A stretch of 64,000 nt of DNA from Rhizobium rhododendri. GTDB taxonomy: Bacteria; Pseudomonadota; Alphaproteobacteria; Rhizobiales; Rhizobiaceae. Where the stretch lies: assembly GCF_007000325.2 (NCBI RefSeq), contig NZ_CP117267.1, positions 3,436,501 to 3,500,500 of the forward strand, read 5' to 3'. Shown here piece after piece: positions 1 through 8,536 of the stretch. The stretch's first letter is position 1. Each line of letters opens with the position of its first letter. Both the position numbers and the translations under genes were made by a program. The notes under the pieces were generated by a model. The model did no database searches. It had not been told where the DNA came from and saw only the letters and a program-made list of their open reading frames with translations.

Positions 1-415
1 CCGCCGTCTTCATGAAGGCTTCCGCGACAAGGATCGGGATCAGCAGAGGCCCTTTGTCGTCGGAGACACCCCGCGCATACAGCCGACCGTCTCGTTCGGT
101 CGGCTCGAAGGGCGGTGTCTGCCACTTTTCCAGCGGATCCGGCGGCTGCACGTCGTAATGGCCATAGATCAGGAATGTCGGGAGCGAGGGATCGCTGATC
201 AGTTCTCCGTAGACTGCCGGATGGCCGCCGGTTTCAAGCAGTTCGACGGCAGCAAAGCCGGCCTGCGTCATGCGTCCCGCAACGAACCGGGCCGCCTCGG
301 AGATACCGTCGGCATAGGCCGGATCGGTGCTGACGCTCGCGATACGGCAGAAGGCCTTGAGGTCTTCCAGCGCCTCGGCAAAATGCGCGTCGAGGTAGCT
401 CTCCATCTCGCTCAT
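1..415 (-). CDS. M20-family dipeptidase, partial (C-terminus beyond left edge)
   Basis: The reading frame opens at an ATG at 415 and stays open to the left edge, so only the first 138 residues are visible. The metallopeptidase core motif GHYDVQPPDPLEKW, with the first zinc-binding His and Asp, places it in the CNDP/M20 dipeptidase group, followed by a DDKGP motif that supplies the bridging metal ligand. Family members cleave dipeptides or N-acyl amino acids in the cytoplasm. The start overlaps the stop of the SDR gene by four bases (ATGA), so it is translated as the last visible gene of the operon headed by the GntR-type regulator. Its role fits breakdown of peptides or amides imported by the divergent ABC transporter. 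Substrate is not predictable. Confidence 0.88.
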   Translation of the reverse strand, partial: MSEMESYLDAHFAEALEDLKAFCRIASVSTDPAYADGISEAARFVAGRMTQAGFAAVELLETGGHPAVYGELISDPSLPTFLIYGHYDVQPPDPLEKWQTPPFEPTERDGRLYARGVSDDKGPLLIPILVAEAFMKTA

Positions 416-1167
416 TTGCCACCATCCACACTGATGACCTGTCCGCTAATCCAGTTGGCAAAATCCGAAGCGAAAAACATGACCATCGCTGCGATGTCAT
501 CCGGCACGCCGAGCCGTTTGAGGGCGATGTTCTGGAGGAGCTTGGCTTGTCCCTCGTCGCCCATCGCATCCCATTGTCGTTCCGTCGTCGGATTGGAACG
601 CACGAAGCCGGGCGCCACATTGTTGACGGTGATACCCCACGCTCCGAGCTCGTGGGCAAGCTGTCGCGTCAGGCCGATCTGGCCGGCCTTGGCGCTAGCA
701 TAGGCCTGTATGCCGGTCAGCGATATGCCGAGGCCGGCACCACTGGAGATGTTGACGATCCGGCCGTAGTTCTGCCTCTTCATGCCGGGCGCCACGGCCT
801 GTGCCATGAAGAAGGCGCCGGAGAGGTTGACGTCGAAGATCGACTGCCAGTCCTGTTCGGAAATCTCCTCGATCGGCCGTCCAGTCTGGCCACGCACGCC
901 GCCGGCGTTGTTGACGAGGATATCCACCGTCGCACCGTCTGTTTCGATAGCGGCGATCAGCCGCTGGCAAGCACTGCGATCGCCGACATCGAGCCGGTGG
1001 GTCCTGACGGCGTCGCTGAGCGCAGCCGTGTCCGCAAGCCCGGCTTCGTTGACATCGCATGCGTGGACGATGGCTCCCCGGCTGGCGAAGGCCAACGCGA
1101 TCGCTCGGCCAAAGCCATGGGCGGCACCCGTGACGACAACGGTCTTTCCGGCAAAGTCGATATTCAC
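412..1167 (-). CDS. SDR-family NAD(P)-dependent oxidoreductase
   Basis: A 251-residue classical short-chain dehydrogenase/reductase. The cofactor motif TGAAHGFG is at residues 13-20 and NNAGG at 86-90. The catalytic Ser is at about 141-142, and the Tyr156/Lys160 pair lies in YASAK. The length is typical for the family. It overlaps both neighbours by four bases (ATGA), so it is translationally coupled to the ketopantoate-reductase-like gene upstream and the dipeptidase downstream. The family interconverts alcohols and ketones. The substrate cannot be read from the sequence, but operon context suggests a step in degrading a small amide or amino-acid-like compound. Confidence 0.9.
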   Translation of the reverse strand: MNIDFAGKTVVVTGAAHGFGRAIALAFASRGAIVHACDVNEAGLADTAALSDAVRTHRLDVGDRSACQRLIAAIETDGATVDILVNNAGGVRGQTGRPIEEISEQDWQSIFDVNLSGAFFMAQAVAPGMKRQNYGRIVNISSGAGLGISLTGIQAYASAKAGQIGLTRQLAHELGAWGITVNNVAPGFVRSNPTTERQWDAMGDEGQAKLLQNIALKRLGVPDDIAAMVMFFASDFANWISGQVISVDGGK

Positions 1168-2180
1168 GCCACGCTCTCCAGTTCGTCGAGATTCCTCAGC
1201 GAAAGAGGACGCTTGCCATCCTCGATCTCGTGGATCATTTCCACCAGCCGCGTGGCGATCGGGGTCGGGACGCCGAGCGAGCGACCGACATCGACCACCG
1301 GCTGGACCTGTGCGTCCACCTCGGTCTTGCGCTTGCGCACCGCCAGGTCCCGCCAGATGCCGGAATGGGACTTCAGCGAGGTGCGGTTATGCGCCACCAT
1401 CTCGTCGAACGACCGCTCGGTGTCGGCAGCGGTTGCCGTCGGTGAGAAGGCGGCGGGATCGAAGCCGTTGAAAGCCTCTGGCTTGATGTTGTTGGCGCTA
1501 GCGACGCGGCCGACTTCCAGCGCCAGCTTGGTCAGCACCGGCCGGTAGCGCGTATTGGCCAGCACATCGGCGATGCTGTCGTCAGTCAGCGCCGTGCCGA
1601 ACAGCAGCGCGCCGTAGACCAGCTTGCCCCACAGGAAGCCCCAGATATTGTCGGTAAGGATAGCCTTGGAATCGAATTCGTGCAGCAGACGGTGGATTGT
1701 TTCGATTCGCTCTGTCGTCTTGCCATCGAGTTCCCCGACCACGACCGCGCCGCGCCCGCTGTAGTGCACCACGCCCGGCGACAGATAATCGGCACCGAAA
1801 TTGACGAAGCAGCCGATCACCCGCTGGATGCCGACGACCGGCGCGATGACCTGTTCGTTGAGGCCGTTCTGTGCCGAAACGACGTAACCGTCGGAGGCGA
1901 GATGATCCACAAGCGCATGGCTCGCCGCCTCGGTGTGGTGGGCCTTGACGCAAAGATAGATGCGCTCGTAGACGCCCTCCAGTTGCTCCGGGAGGTAGGC
2001 CTTTGCCTTGACGGTATCCTCAAAAATCGGCCCTTCGATCGTCAAGCCCCTGTCGTTTATGGCGGACACATGGTCTGCGGCATTGTCGACGAAAATGACC
2101 TCATGGCCGGCGCGGATGAAAGCGGCGCCCAAGGTTCCCCCGATGGCGCCGGCACCCCAGATGACAATAGGCGTGCTCAT
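1164..2180 (-). CDS. 2-dehydropantoate 2-reductase family protein (ApbA/PanE-like)
   Basis: A 338-residue protein with an N-terminal Rossmann motif GAGAIGG at residues 9-15 and the family Lys in the WGKLV segment near the start of the helical C-terminal domain. It belongs to the ketopantoate-reductase fold family, which reduces 2-oxo acids with NADPH. Canonical PanE serves pantothenate synthesis, but many paralogues in catabolic operons act on other hydroxy or oxo acids. This copy sits between a creatininase-family hydrolase and an SDR, with ATGA overlaps on both sides, which argues for a catabolic role rather than pantothenate synthesis. Confidence 0.85.
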   Translation of the reverse strand: MSTPIVIWGAGAIGGTLGAAFIRAGHEVIFVDNAADHVSAINDRGLTIEGPIFEDTVKAKAYLPEQLEGVYERIYLCVKAHHTEAASHALVDHLASDGYVVSAQNGLNEQVIAPVVGIQRVIGCFVNFGADYLSPGVVHYSGRGAVVVGELDGKTTERIETIHRLLHEFDSKAILTDNIWGFLWGKLVYGALLFGTALTDDSIADVLANTRYRPVLTKLALEVGRVASANNIKPEAFNGFDPAAFSPTATAADTERSFDEMVAHNRTSLKSHSGIWRDLAVRKRKTEVDAQVQPVVDVGRSLGVPTPIATRLVEMIHEIEDGKRPLSLRNLDELESVA

Positions 2181-2878
2181 GCCCAGCCTCCTTCGAGAAG
2201 CTCACGTGTTTCCGTCACCGCCACATCCCAGATCGCCTGCATTTCCTCATCCGGCCGCTCGTAGTAGCCGCCGAAGTTGCCGTCGCCGAGCAGGGCTTTG
2301 ACACCTGCGGGGTTCATCGCTCGCATGTGGGCGAGATCGACCATCGGCTTCTGTTGGGTCGATTGGACGACGCCCGGCAGGCGCGTCCAGGGAAAATTCT
2401 CCATCCACGACGCATGCGAGGCGACGGTGTCGATCTCCTGCACCTTGGCAAAGGTCTTGGGTGCGTTCCACCAGTTGTGGAACTTGACCGATGTGTCGGG
2501 ATTGTCGGCCATCCATTCGACCGCCAGGCTGCCTGCCGGCTGGTTGCCGCCATGGCCGTTGACGATGAGGATGCGCCGAAAACCCTGCAAGCGCAGTCCA
2601 TCGAGGATATCGCGGACGATGCGGATATAGGTCTCCTGGCGCAGGCTGATGGTGCCGGGATAGGCGAGGAAATAGGGCGTGATGCCGTAGGCAAGCACCG
2701 GAAACACCGGAAGACCCAGCGGCTCGGCGGCATCGAGGGCAATTTTCTCGGCCAGGATCGAGTCGACCGACAGCGACAGATGAGCATGCTGCTCGGTGCT
2801 GCCAAGCGGCAGGATCGCCCGGTCGTCGGTCTTCAGGTAGGCCTCGATCTGCTGCCAGTTGGTGTCGGAGATCTTCAT
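2177..2878 (-). CDS. creatininase-family amidohydrolase
   Basis: A 233-residue member of the creatininase family of metal-dependent cyclic-amide hydrolases. The signature GSTEQH near residues 26-31 supplies Glu and His metal ligands, and a later NGHGGN motif supplies another His. The loop between the first His and the following Asp (HAHLSLSVD) is one residue shorter than in creatinine amidohydrolases as I recall them, so creatinine itself is not assured. Family members also include hydrolases of other cyclic amides and lactams. The gene follows the GntR-type regulator by 12 bases and overlaps the ketopantoate-reductase-like gene, which suggests it performs an early hydrolytic step in the pathway. 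Confidence 0.8.
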   Translation of the reverse strand: MKISDTNWQQIEAYLKTDDRAILPLGSTEQHAHLSLSVDSILAEKIALDAAEPLGLPVFPVLAYGITPYFLAYPGTISLRQETYIRIVRDILDGLRLQGFRRILIVNGHGGNQPAGSLAVEWMADNPDTSVKFHNWWNAPKTFAKVQEIDTVASHASWMENFPWTRLPGVVQSTQQKPMVDLAHMRAMNPAGVKALLGDGNFGGYYERPDEEMQAIWDVAVTETRELLEGGWA

Positions 2879-2890
2879 GGTTATTCCTCT

Positions 2891-3913
2891 TTAGCTCTGA
2901 ACGATCGGCGCCGGTACGATGACGGGGGCTGGCGGCACTTCTGTGGGCGGCTGCGCGACGCCTGCGGCACGGATGATGGGCACGATGACCCGCTCGATAT
3001 CAGCGGTATCGGGTGCATGGCGGTATTCGATTGCCTGTATGCCGGCCGGCGCGCGGCCGACGGCACCCTCGGCACCAGAGGCATAGATCACGACGCTGGA
3101 GCGGCAAAGGAGCTCATCTAGCCCCGTCGTTTCCAGTGTCGCCGCAGCGATCTCTCCGACATGGGGCGCAAAGCGCTGCACGCCGCTCTTCATGATCGGC
3201 AGGAAATCGGGAAAACGGGAGACCACGGCAACCGATGCCAGCGAATCCAGCGCGGCGAGGGAGAGGCGCGTCTCCTCTGACGGCGTAAAGCTGATCGAAA
3301 CCACCTTGGTGTTCGGCAGCAGGCCTGCGACTTCCCGATGTCGGTTGGCAAAGGTGATGGCAAGATCGGCAGAATTGGCGCGTGCCTTGGCACCCGTCTC
3401 CCGCTCGATGGCAGAAATGGTGAGCGGCTCGACAGTCACGCCGCGGCCCAGCCGCGCTGCGATGAAACGTGCATAGCTCGCCGTCGCCTCCGGAAAAAGC
3501 CCGACCATGACGATGCGCATCCGAGGGCCGATACTGTCTCGGTAGAAGATGCGCGAACTGATCATCGACACGAGTTCCGTCGCCCTGATGCCCAGCGAGT
3601 GGCTTTCGTCGATCAACTGTTCGATCTGGCGATGCAGGTTGGCTGTGTCGTTGCGCCCAGCAAGACGCGACTGGCGGCTTTCAGTGACAAAGGTGCCCGA
3701 GCCCGGTCGCGCGTCGATCAGACCGGCGACCTTCAGGTCGGCGTACACCTGGCTCACCGTCATCGGCGCAACGCCGATTTTCTCTGCAAGCTCGCGCACG
3801 GACGGCAAGGTCTCTCCGGGCGTCAGCTCGCCACAGGCAATGCCATATTCGATGAGGCCGTGGAGTTGCGTCCTCAGCGGGACGGGCAACTCGCGATCAA
3901 TAAAGAACTCCAT
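2891..3913 (-). CDS. GntR-family transcriptional regulator
   Basis: A 340-residue regulator with an N-terminal winged helix of GntR type. PSVRELAEKIGVAPMTVSQVY is the recognition region and GLIDARPGSGTF is the wing. The roughly 250-residue C-terminal part is not a MocR aminotransferase and has an alternating alpha/beta look suggesting a periplasmic-binding-protein-like effector domain. The ATG at 3913 is preferred over an in-frame TTG twelve bases upstream. It is the first gene of the minus-strand operon and is divergent from the ABC transporter. An imperfect palindrome 20 bp upstream of its start suggests autoregulation. It probably controls both divergent units. Confidence 0.85.
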   Translation of the reverse strand: MEFFIDRELPVPLRTQLHGLIEYGIACGELTPGETLPSVRELAEKIGVAPMTVSQVYADLKVAGLIDARPGSGTFVTESRQSRLAGRNDTANLHRQIEQLIDESHSLGIRATELVSMISSRIFYRDSIGPRMRIVMVGLFPEATASYARFIAARLGRGVTVEPLTISAIERETGAKARANSADLAITFANRHREVAGLLPNTKVVSISFTPSEETRLSLAALDSLASVAVVSRFPDFLPIMKSGVQRFAPHVGEIAAATLETTGLDELLCRSSVVIYASGAEGAVGRAPAGIQAIEYRHAPDTADIERVIVPIIRAAGVAQPPTEVPPAPVIVPAPIVQS

Positions 3914-3932
3914 GTCAAGGCACAATCTGGCT

Positions 3933-3950
3933 GTTATAGTGAACTATGAC
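3933..3950. promoter_or_regulatory. imperfect palindrome, putative GntR-type operator
   Basis: GTTATAG and CTATGAC flank a TGAA centre, with six of seven positions symmetric. The site lies 20-37 bp upstream of the regulator start in the divergent intergenic region. Position and symmetry suit an autoregulatory operator. This is inference from symmetry only. Confidence 0.4.
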
Positions 3951-4005
3951 GATTATCCTGCTCCGGCGAAATTGCTGTGTCAACCGGCTCCTTTGCAATA
4001 GTTGA

Positions 4006-4080
4006 ACCCTATAAGAAAGCGATTGACTCCGCAGAAAACGCATGAAATCGTTATACCCTATAAGAACACTTCATGCGTTT
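4006..4080 (+). promoter_or_regulatory. repeat-rich leader of the ABC transporter operon
   Basis: The 12-mer ACCCTATAAGAA occurs twice in direct orientation, at 4006-4017 and 4055-4066, 49 bp apart. The second copy sits in the loop of a perfect 11-bp inverted repeat, AAACGCATGAA at 4036-4046 and TTCATGCGTTT at 4070-4080. The block ends 20 bp before the substrate-binding-protein start. The repeats contain TATAAG, so each could be a -10 element as well as a regulator site. The inverted repeat could be an operator or an mRNA hairpin. Confidence 0.5.
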
Positions 4081-4100
4081 ATCAGAGCAAGGGGAATTCA

Positions 4101-5678
4101 ATGAAAACGATCGCCAAGGCGGCCCTCGTCGCCGGACTTCTTCTGGGCACCAGCTTGTCGGCCCATGCCGTCGAGCGCGGCGGCACCCTGAATTACGGCC
4201 GCTACGCCGACAGCCTTTTCCTGGAACCCGTGCTCAACGACGCCAATGTCGATATCTGGGTCCTGTCCAATCTCTACGACACGCTGCTGTTGCCGACCGA
4301 CGACGGCAAGGGCGTTCAGGCCGGTCTTGCGTCCGCCTGGAAGCTTGCCGATGACGGCCTCAGCGTCACACTGACGCTGCGCGACGGGATCAAGTTTTCC
4401 GATGGCACGCCGATCACCCCCCAGGACGTGGCCTGGTCGCTGAAGCGCGCCGCCAAGCCTGACAATGGCGAGTGGACCTTCATCGTCGGCTCCATCGGCG
4501 ACGTGACGACGGAGGGCGACAAGACAGTTGTCATCAAGCTGAAGAACACCGATCCGGCGATCCTGACGGCGCTGACCGTCTTCAACACAGGCATCATGCC
4601 GCAAAAGGCATTCGAAGCCGCTGCCGGCACGACAGAGGCAGAAAAGGCCAAGGCCTTTGCCGAGCATCCGATCGGTTCCGGCCCGTTCATGCTGAAGTCC
4701 TGGGATCGCGGCTCGACCATGAAGCTGGTGCGAAACCCTTATTACTGGGGCATGGGCGAAGACGGTAAGCCGCTGCCTTATCTCGACGGCATCAACTTCG
4801 AAGTCATCCCGGACGATGCGACCCGCATCCTCAAGCTCAACTCCGGCGAGCTCGATGGCGCCGAGTTCATTCCCTATTCGCGCGTCGACGAGCTGAAGTC
4901 CGCCGGCAACCTGAACATGGAACTCTACCCTTCGACCCGCGTCCAGTACATCACGCTGAACACGCGGCCGCAGTTGAATGGTAAAGACAACCCGTTGTCG
5001 AACGCCAAGGTGCGCGAGGCAATGAACTATGCCGCCAACAAGGAAGCGATCATCCAGATCGTTACCCACGGCGTCGGCAAGCCGATGACCTCCTATATGT
5101 CATCAGCGACGCCGCTGCACACCGGCGACAAGCCGCTGTTCCCCTACGACATCGACAAGGCCAAGAGCCTGATGAAGGAAGCCGGCTTCGAAAGCGGCTT
5201 CTCGACGAGCCTGCTGGTTCTGGCCGGCAACCAGGATGAAATCGGCATCGCCACGGCCCTGCAGCAGATGTGGGCGCAGATCGGCATCAAGCTCGAGCTG
5301 CAGCAGGTCGACAATGCCAGCCGGACGGCGCAGTACCGGGCCGGCACGTTCGCGATGCGTGAATCTGCCTGGACCGACGATATCGCCGATCCGAACGAGA
5401 TCACGTCCTACTTCGTCTACTCTCCGAATATCGGTGCGCTGCACACCGGCTGGAAGAGCGAAGAGGCCGACAAGCTGTTCGAGGCTTCCCAGAAGGAAAT
5501 CGACGTGACCAAGCGTGCGGCCGACTATGCCCGCATCCAGGCGATCTACAACGCGGAAGGTCCGATCGTGCCGCTCTATGAGACGCCTTATCCGGTGGCG
5601 CTCAGCAAGAAGGTGCATGGCTTCCTGCAGATCCCGCTCGGCAACAACATCTTCACCAAGACCTGGCTCGATAAGTGA
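4101..5678 (+). CDS. ABC transporter substrate-binding protein, family 5 (peptide type)
   Basis: A 525-residue periplasmic binding protein of the SBP_bac_5 (DppA/OppA) family. The ATG at 4101 is chosen because AGGGGAA lies seven bases upstream and it gives a clean Sec signal peptide (MKTIAKAALVAGLLLG, cleavage near SAHA). The conserved family features are present: an N-terminal L-Y-D-T-L-L segment, RDGIKFSDGTP, and the GPFMLKSWDRG region. It captures di- or oligopeptides or similar nitrogen compounds for the permeases that follow. It is separated from the first permease gene by a strong stem-loop, which fits higher expression of the binding protein than of the membrane components. Confidence 0.93.
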   Translation: MKTIAKAALVAGLLLGTSLSAHAVERGGTLNYGRYADSLFLEPVLNDANVDIWVLSNLYDTLLLPTDDGKGVQAGLASAWKLADDGLSVTLTLRDGIKFSDGTPITPQDVAWSLKRAAKPDNGEWTFIVGSIGDVTTEGDKTVVIKLKNTDPAILTALTVFNTGIMPQKAFEAAAGTTEAEKAKAFAEHPIGSGPFMLKSWDRGSTMKLVRNPYYWGMGEDGKPLPYLDGINFEVIPDDATRILKLNSGELDGAEFIPYSRVDELKSAGNLNMELYPSTRVQYITLNTRPQLNGKDNPLSNAKVREAMNYAANKEAIIQIVTHGVGKPMTSYMSSATPLHTGDKPLFPYDIDKAKSLMKEAGFESGFSTSLLVLAGNQDEIGIATALQQMWAQIGIKLELQQVDNASRTAQYRAGTFAMRESAWTDDIADPNEITSYFVYSPNIGALHTGWKSEEADKLFEASQKEIDVTKRAADYARIQAIYNAEGPIVPLYETPYPVALSKKVHGFLQIPLGNNIFTKTWLDK

Positions 5679-5687
5679 GATTGCGAT

Positions 5688-5717
5688 TGTCGCAGGCTGC
5701 CCCGGCAGTCTGCGACA
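5688..5717 (+). other. intercistronic stem-loop after the binding-protein gene
   Basis: The outer arms TGTCGCAG and CTGCGACA pair perfectly. After a single G-U position, CTGC pairs with GCAG around a CCCG loop, making a stem of about 13 bp that starts nine bases after the stop. No T-run follows. It is more likely an mRNA-stabilising or partial-attenuation element than a full terminator. Confidence 0.6.
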
Positions 5718-5751
5718 TCCCTGATGTCACCTGGAATACGAGGGCGGCTCT

Positions 5752-6690
5752 TTGCCATTGTTCAGTTATATAGTCCGTCGCATTCTGCAGATGATCCCGA
5801 CCATCGTGTTCATTCTGATCGTGACTTTCGTGTTGATCCGGCTTCTGCCCGGCGACCCAGCCAGCGCCATGCTCGGAGACCGCGCCCGGGATGCCGATGT
5901 CCTGCGCATCAATGCCAGCCTCGGCCTCGACAAACCCGTGATCGTGCAGTTTTTCTACTTTGTCCGTCGTATAGCCACCGGTGACCTCGGCGATTCGATC
6001 ACGCTGAAGACACCGGTCGTCGATCTGATCGCGCAGCGAATGCCCGTCACTCTGATGTTGATCGGCATGGCTGCGGTGATTGCGCTGCTGCTTGCCGTGC
6101 CGCTCGCCTTCGTCGCCGCCCTTCGCCGCGAGAAGACCGCCGATACCGTCATCCGCGGCACCTTCCAGGTCGGGCTTTCCATGCCGGTGTTCTATATCGG
6201 CATCCTGCTGCTGACGCTGTTTGCCGCAAACCTCAAATGGTTTCCGGTCGGCGGCTATGGCGATACGTTCGGCAGCAAGCTCTACCACCTGTTCTTGCCC
6301 GCTCTGACTCTGGCCCTGAGCTTTGCCGCCGTGCTGATGCGCAACCTGCGCACCGCCATCATCGGCGTCATCAATGCCGAGTATGTCGATTTTGCTCGCT
6401 CAAAGGGTCTGAAATCCCGCGTCATTCTCATCCGTCACGTGCTACGTAACGCGCTTATCTCGACAATCACCCTGTTCGGCCTGCAAATCGGCTCGCTGCT
6501 TGGCGGCGGGGTCATTACCGAGACGGTGTTTGCGGTTCCCGGTGCGGGTCGCTTGATGATCGACAGTATCTACGGCCGCGATTATCCCGTGTTGCAGGGC
6601 CTCGCCATCGCGCTCGCCGTGCTGGTGTCGCTGACCTTCCTGGTGACCGATATCGTCCAGGCCTGGCTCGATCCGAGGGTGGCCCGATGA
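5752..6690 (+). CDS. ABC transporter permease, DppB type
   Basis: A 312-residue inner-membrane permease of the binding-protein-dependent family. It begins with the DppB-like segment YIVRRILQMIPTI and the PGDPA motif in the first periplasmic loop. The EAA-loop region is at ARSKGLKSRVILIRHVLRNA. About six hydrophobic segments are visible. The start is a TTG at 5752, with GAGGGCGG upstream and a second in-frame TTG two codons later, so the exact start is uncertain. Its stop overlaps the start of the second permease by four bases. Confidence 0.92.
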   Translation: MPLFSYIVRRILQMIPTIVFILIVTFVLIRLLPGDPASAMLGDRARDADVLRINASLGLDKPVIVQFFYFVRRIATGDLGDSITLKTPVVDLIAQRMPVTLMLIGMAAVIALLLAVPLAFVAALRREKTADTVIRGTFQVGLSMPVFYIGILLLTLFAANLKWFPVGGYGDTFGSKLYHLFLPALTLALSFAAVLMRNLRTAIIGVINAEYVDFARSKGLKSRVILIRHVLRNALISTITLFGLQIGSLLGGGVITETVFAVPGAGRLMIDSIYGRDYPVLQGLAIALAVLVSLTFLVTDIVQAWLDPRVAR

Positions 6691-7538
6691 GTGCCGTCAC
6701 CGATGCCCCGCGCGCGAAGTGGCGATTGAAGCCCCGGACATGGCCGAAGACGCTGGTCTTCGGCGGCCTCATCCTGCTGGCCAGCCTGCTGCTCGCCTTT
6801 TTCCCGTCGTGGTTCGCGCCCTACGATCCCATCGCCTTCGATTATAACGCGCTGCTGAAAGGTCCAACCTGGGCTCATCCGTTTGGCACCGACAGTTTCG
6901 GCCGCGATGTGCTGTCGCGGGTGATCCATGCCTATACGATCGACATGCAGATCGCCGTCTTTGCCACCACCGGCCCCTTCATCTTCGGGACCCTCGTCGG
7001 CGCCTTCGTAGGCTATGCCGGCGGGATAACCGAGATCATCTTCGGACGCATCGTCGATGCCGTCCTGACATTTCCGTTTCTGGTTCTGGTCATTGCCGTG
7101 GTTTCTGTCCTGGGGCCGGGGCTCGGCAACATGTATGTGGCGATCGGCGTCGTTGGCTGGGTGTTCTATGCCCGCATCGTCGCTGCCGAGGTCAAGGTTC
7201 AGAAGCGGCTGGATTACGCCGATGCCGGCCGGGTCATGGGCTACACGCCGACGCGCATCGTCTTCCGCCACCTGCTGCCGAACGCCATCACGCCGGCCAT
7301 CGTCTACTGGATGACCGACATGGCGCTCGCCATCCTGCTCGGCTCCAGCCTCGGATATCTCGGCCTCGGTGCGCAGCCGCCGGCCTCCGAATGGGGCGTG
7401 CAGATCGCCGATGGCAAGAACTACATGACGACGGCTTGGTGGATCTCCGTTTTCCCCGGTGTCTCCATCGTCCTGACCGGACTGGGGTTCAGCCTCGCAG
7501 GCGATGGCGTCGCCGAACTTTTGAGGATACGCCGATGA
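6687..7538 (+). CDS. ABC transporter permease, DppC type
   Basis: A 283-residue permease of DppC type. It has a cytoplasmic N-terminus, a first transmembrane helix around residues 25-45, the conserved [17 protein letters not shown] segment, and an EAA loop near [21 protein letters not shown]. It pairs with the DppB-type protein to form the membrane channel. ATGA overlaps at both ends couple it to the upstream permease and the downstream ATPase. No odd features were seen. Confidence 0.93.
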   Translation: MSAVTDAPRAKWRLKPRTWPKTLVFGGLILLASLLLAFFPSWFAPYDPIAFDYNALLKGPTWAHPFGTDSFGRDVLSRVIHAYTIDMQIAVFATTGPFIFGTLVGAFVGYAGGITEIIFGRIVDAVLTFPFLVLVIAVVSVLGPGLGNMYVAIGVVGWVFYARIVAAEVKVQKRLDYADAGRVMGYTPTRIVFRHLLPNAITPAIVYWMTDMALAILLGSSLGYLGLGAQPPASEWGVQIADGKNYMTTAWWISVFPGVSIVLTGLGFSLAGDGVAELLRIRR

Positions 7539-8536
7539 TGCCGGCAAGCGACAACAGCGGCCTGGTCGTCCGTGGACTGACCACCACATTCGACACCGCG
7601 CGTGGCACGGCAATCGCGGCAGCCGATGTCGATTTCGATGTCGCTCCCGGCGAGGTCGTCGGTCTGGTCGGCGAATCCGGCTCAGGAAAGAGCGTGACGC
7701 TCCGCTCCGTCATGCGGCTGATCCGTGAGCCGGGCAAGGTGACGGGACGCGTCGAATGGGGCGGTCGCGACCTGATGGCTATGTCCGACGAAGATCTGCG
7801 ACGGGTTCGCGGCAGCGAAATTGCCATGATTTTCCAGGAGCCAATGACCGCGCTCAATCCGGTGCTGCCGGTCGGCCTGCAGATCGAGGAGAACCTGAGC
7901 GCTCATACCGGCCTCGACCGCCGCGCGCGTCGTGCCCGGGCGCTGGAGTTGATGACCATCGTCGGCATCCCAGACGCCGAACGGCGGCTGAACGAATATC
8001 CCCACCAGTTTTCCGGCGGCATGCGCCAGCGGGCGATGATTGCCATCGCGCTCGCCTGTTCGCCGAAGTTGCTGCTTGCCGATGAGCCAACGACGGCGCT
8101 CGATGTGACGATCCAAGACCAGATCCTGAAACTGCTTCTCGACCTCCGCGACCGACTCGCCATGAGCGTCGTGCTGGTCACTCACGATCTCGGCGTCGTG
8201 GCAGCCACTTGTGACCGGATGGCTGTCATGTATGCCGGACGGATCGTCGAAACCGGCACCGTCCTCGATGTGTTTGCCCAGCCGCGCCATCCCTATACCC
8301 GCGGCCTTCTCGGCTCCGTGCCACGCGGCCGTGCGGTGCGCACCATGCTGTCTTCCATCGATGGTACGCCGCCGAGCCTCACGGACCTGCCCGACGGCTG
8401 TGCCTTTCATCCGCGCTGCAGCTTCGCCACGGAACAATGTCGACGCGAGCGGCCGCCTTTGGCACCGGTCGCGCCGGGCAGAATGGCCGCCTGCTTCCAC
8501 CATGACCGGGTCGCGGCCTCGGAGGCTATCCTATGA
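7535..8536 (+). CDS. ABC transporter ATP-binding protein, DppD type
   Basis: A 333-residue ATPase with Walker A GESGSGKS, signature FSGGMRQR and Walker [13 protein letters not shown], followed by the C-terminal oligopeptide/dipeptide ABC domain that includes a Cys-bearing CAFHPRC segment. The start is the ATG at 7535, inside the ATGA overlap with the permease, and a second ATG follows directly. A longer frame upstream runs through the permease gene and is not used. It energises peptide uptake with the DppF-type partner. Confidence 0.93.
   Translation: MMPASDNSGLVVRGLTTTFDTARGTAIAAADVDFDVAPGEVVGLVGESGSGKSVTLRSVMRLIREPGKVTGRVEWGGRDLMAMSDEDLRRVRGSEIAMIFQEPMTALNPVLPVGLQIEENLSAHTGLDRRARRARALELMTIVGIPDAERRLNEYPHQFSGGMRQRAMIAIALACSPKLLLADEPTTALDVTIQDQILKLLLDLRDRLAMSVVLVTHDLGVVAATCDRMAVMYAGRIVETGTVLDVFAQPRHPYTRGLLGSVPRGRAVRTMLSSIDGTPPSLTDLPDGCAFHPRCSFATEQCRRERPPLAPVAPGRMAACFHHDRVAASEAIL

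Noticed and set aside
2177..2878. Creatininase-family gene as a creatinine-to-sarcosine link to the methylamine pathway
   Set aside because: No creatinase or sarcosine oxidase is nearby, and the active-site loop differs in length from creatinine amidohydrolases.
3936..3943. ATAGTGAA in the GntR/ABC intergenic region as a third copy of the dmmD/tdm element
   Set aside because: Only the right half matches; TTATTTC is missing, so the match is likely chance or part of the local palindrome.
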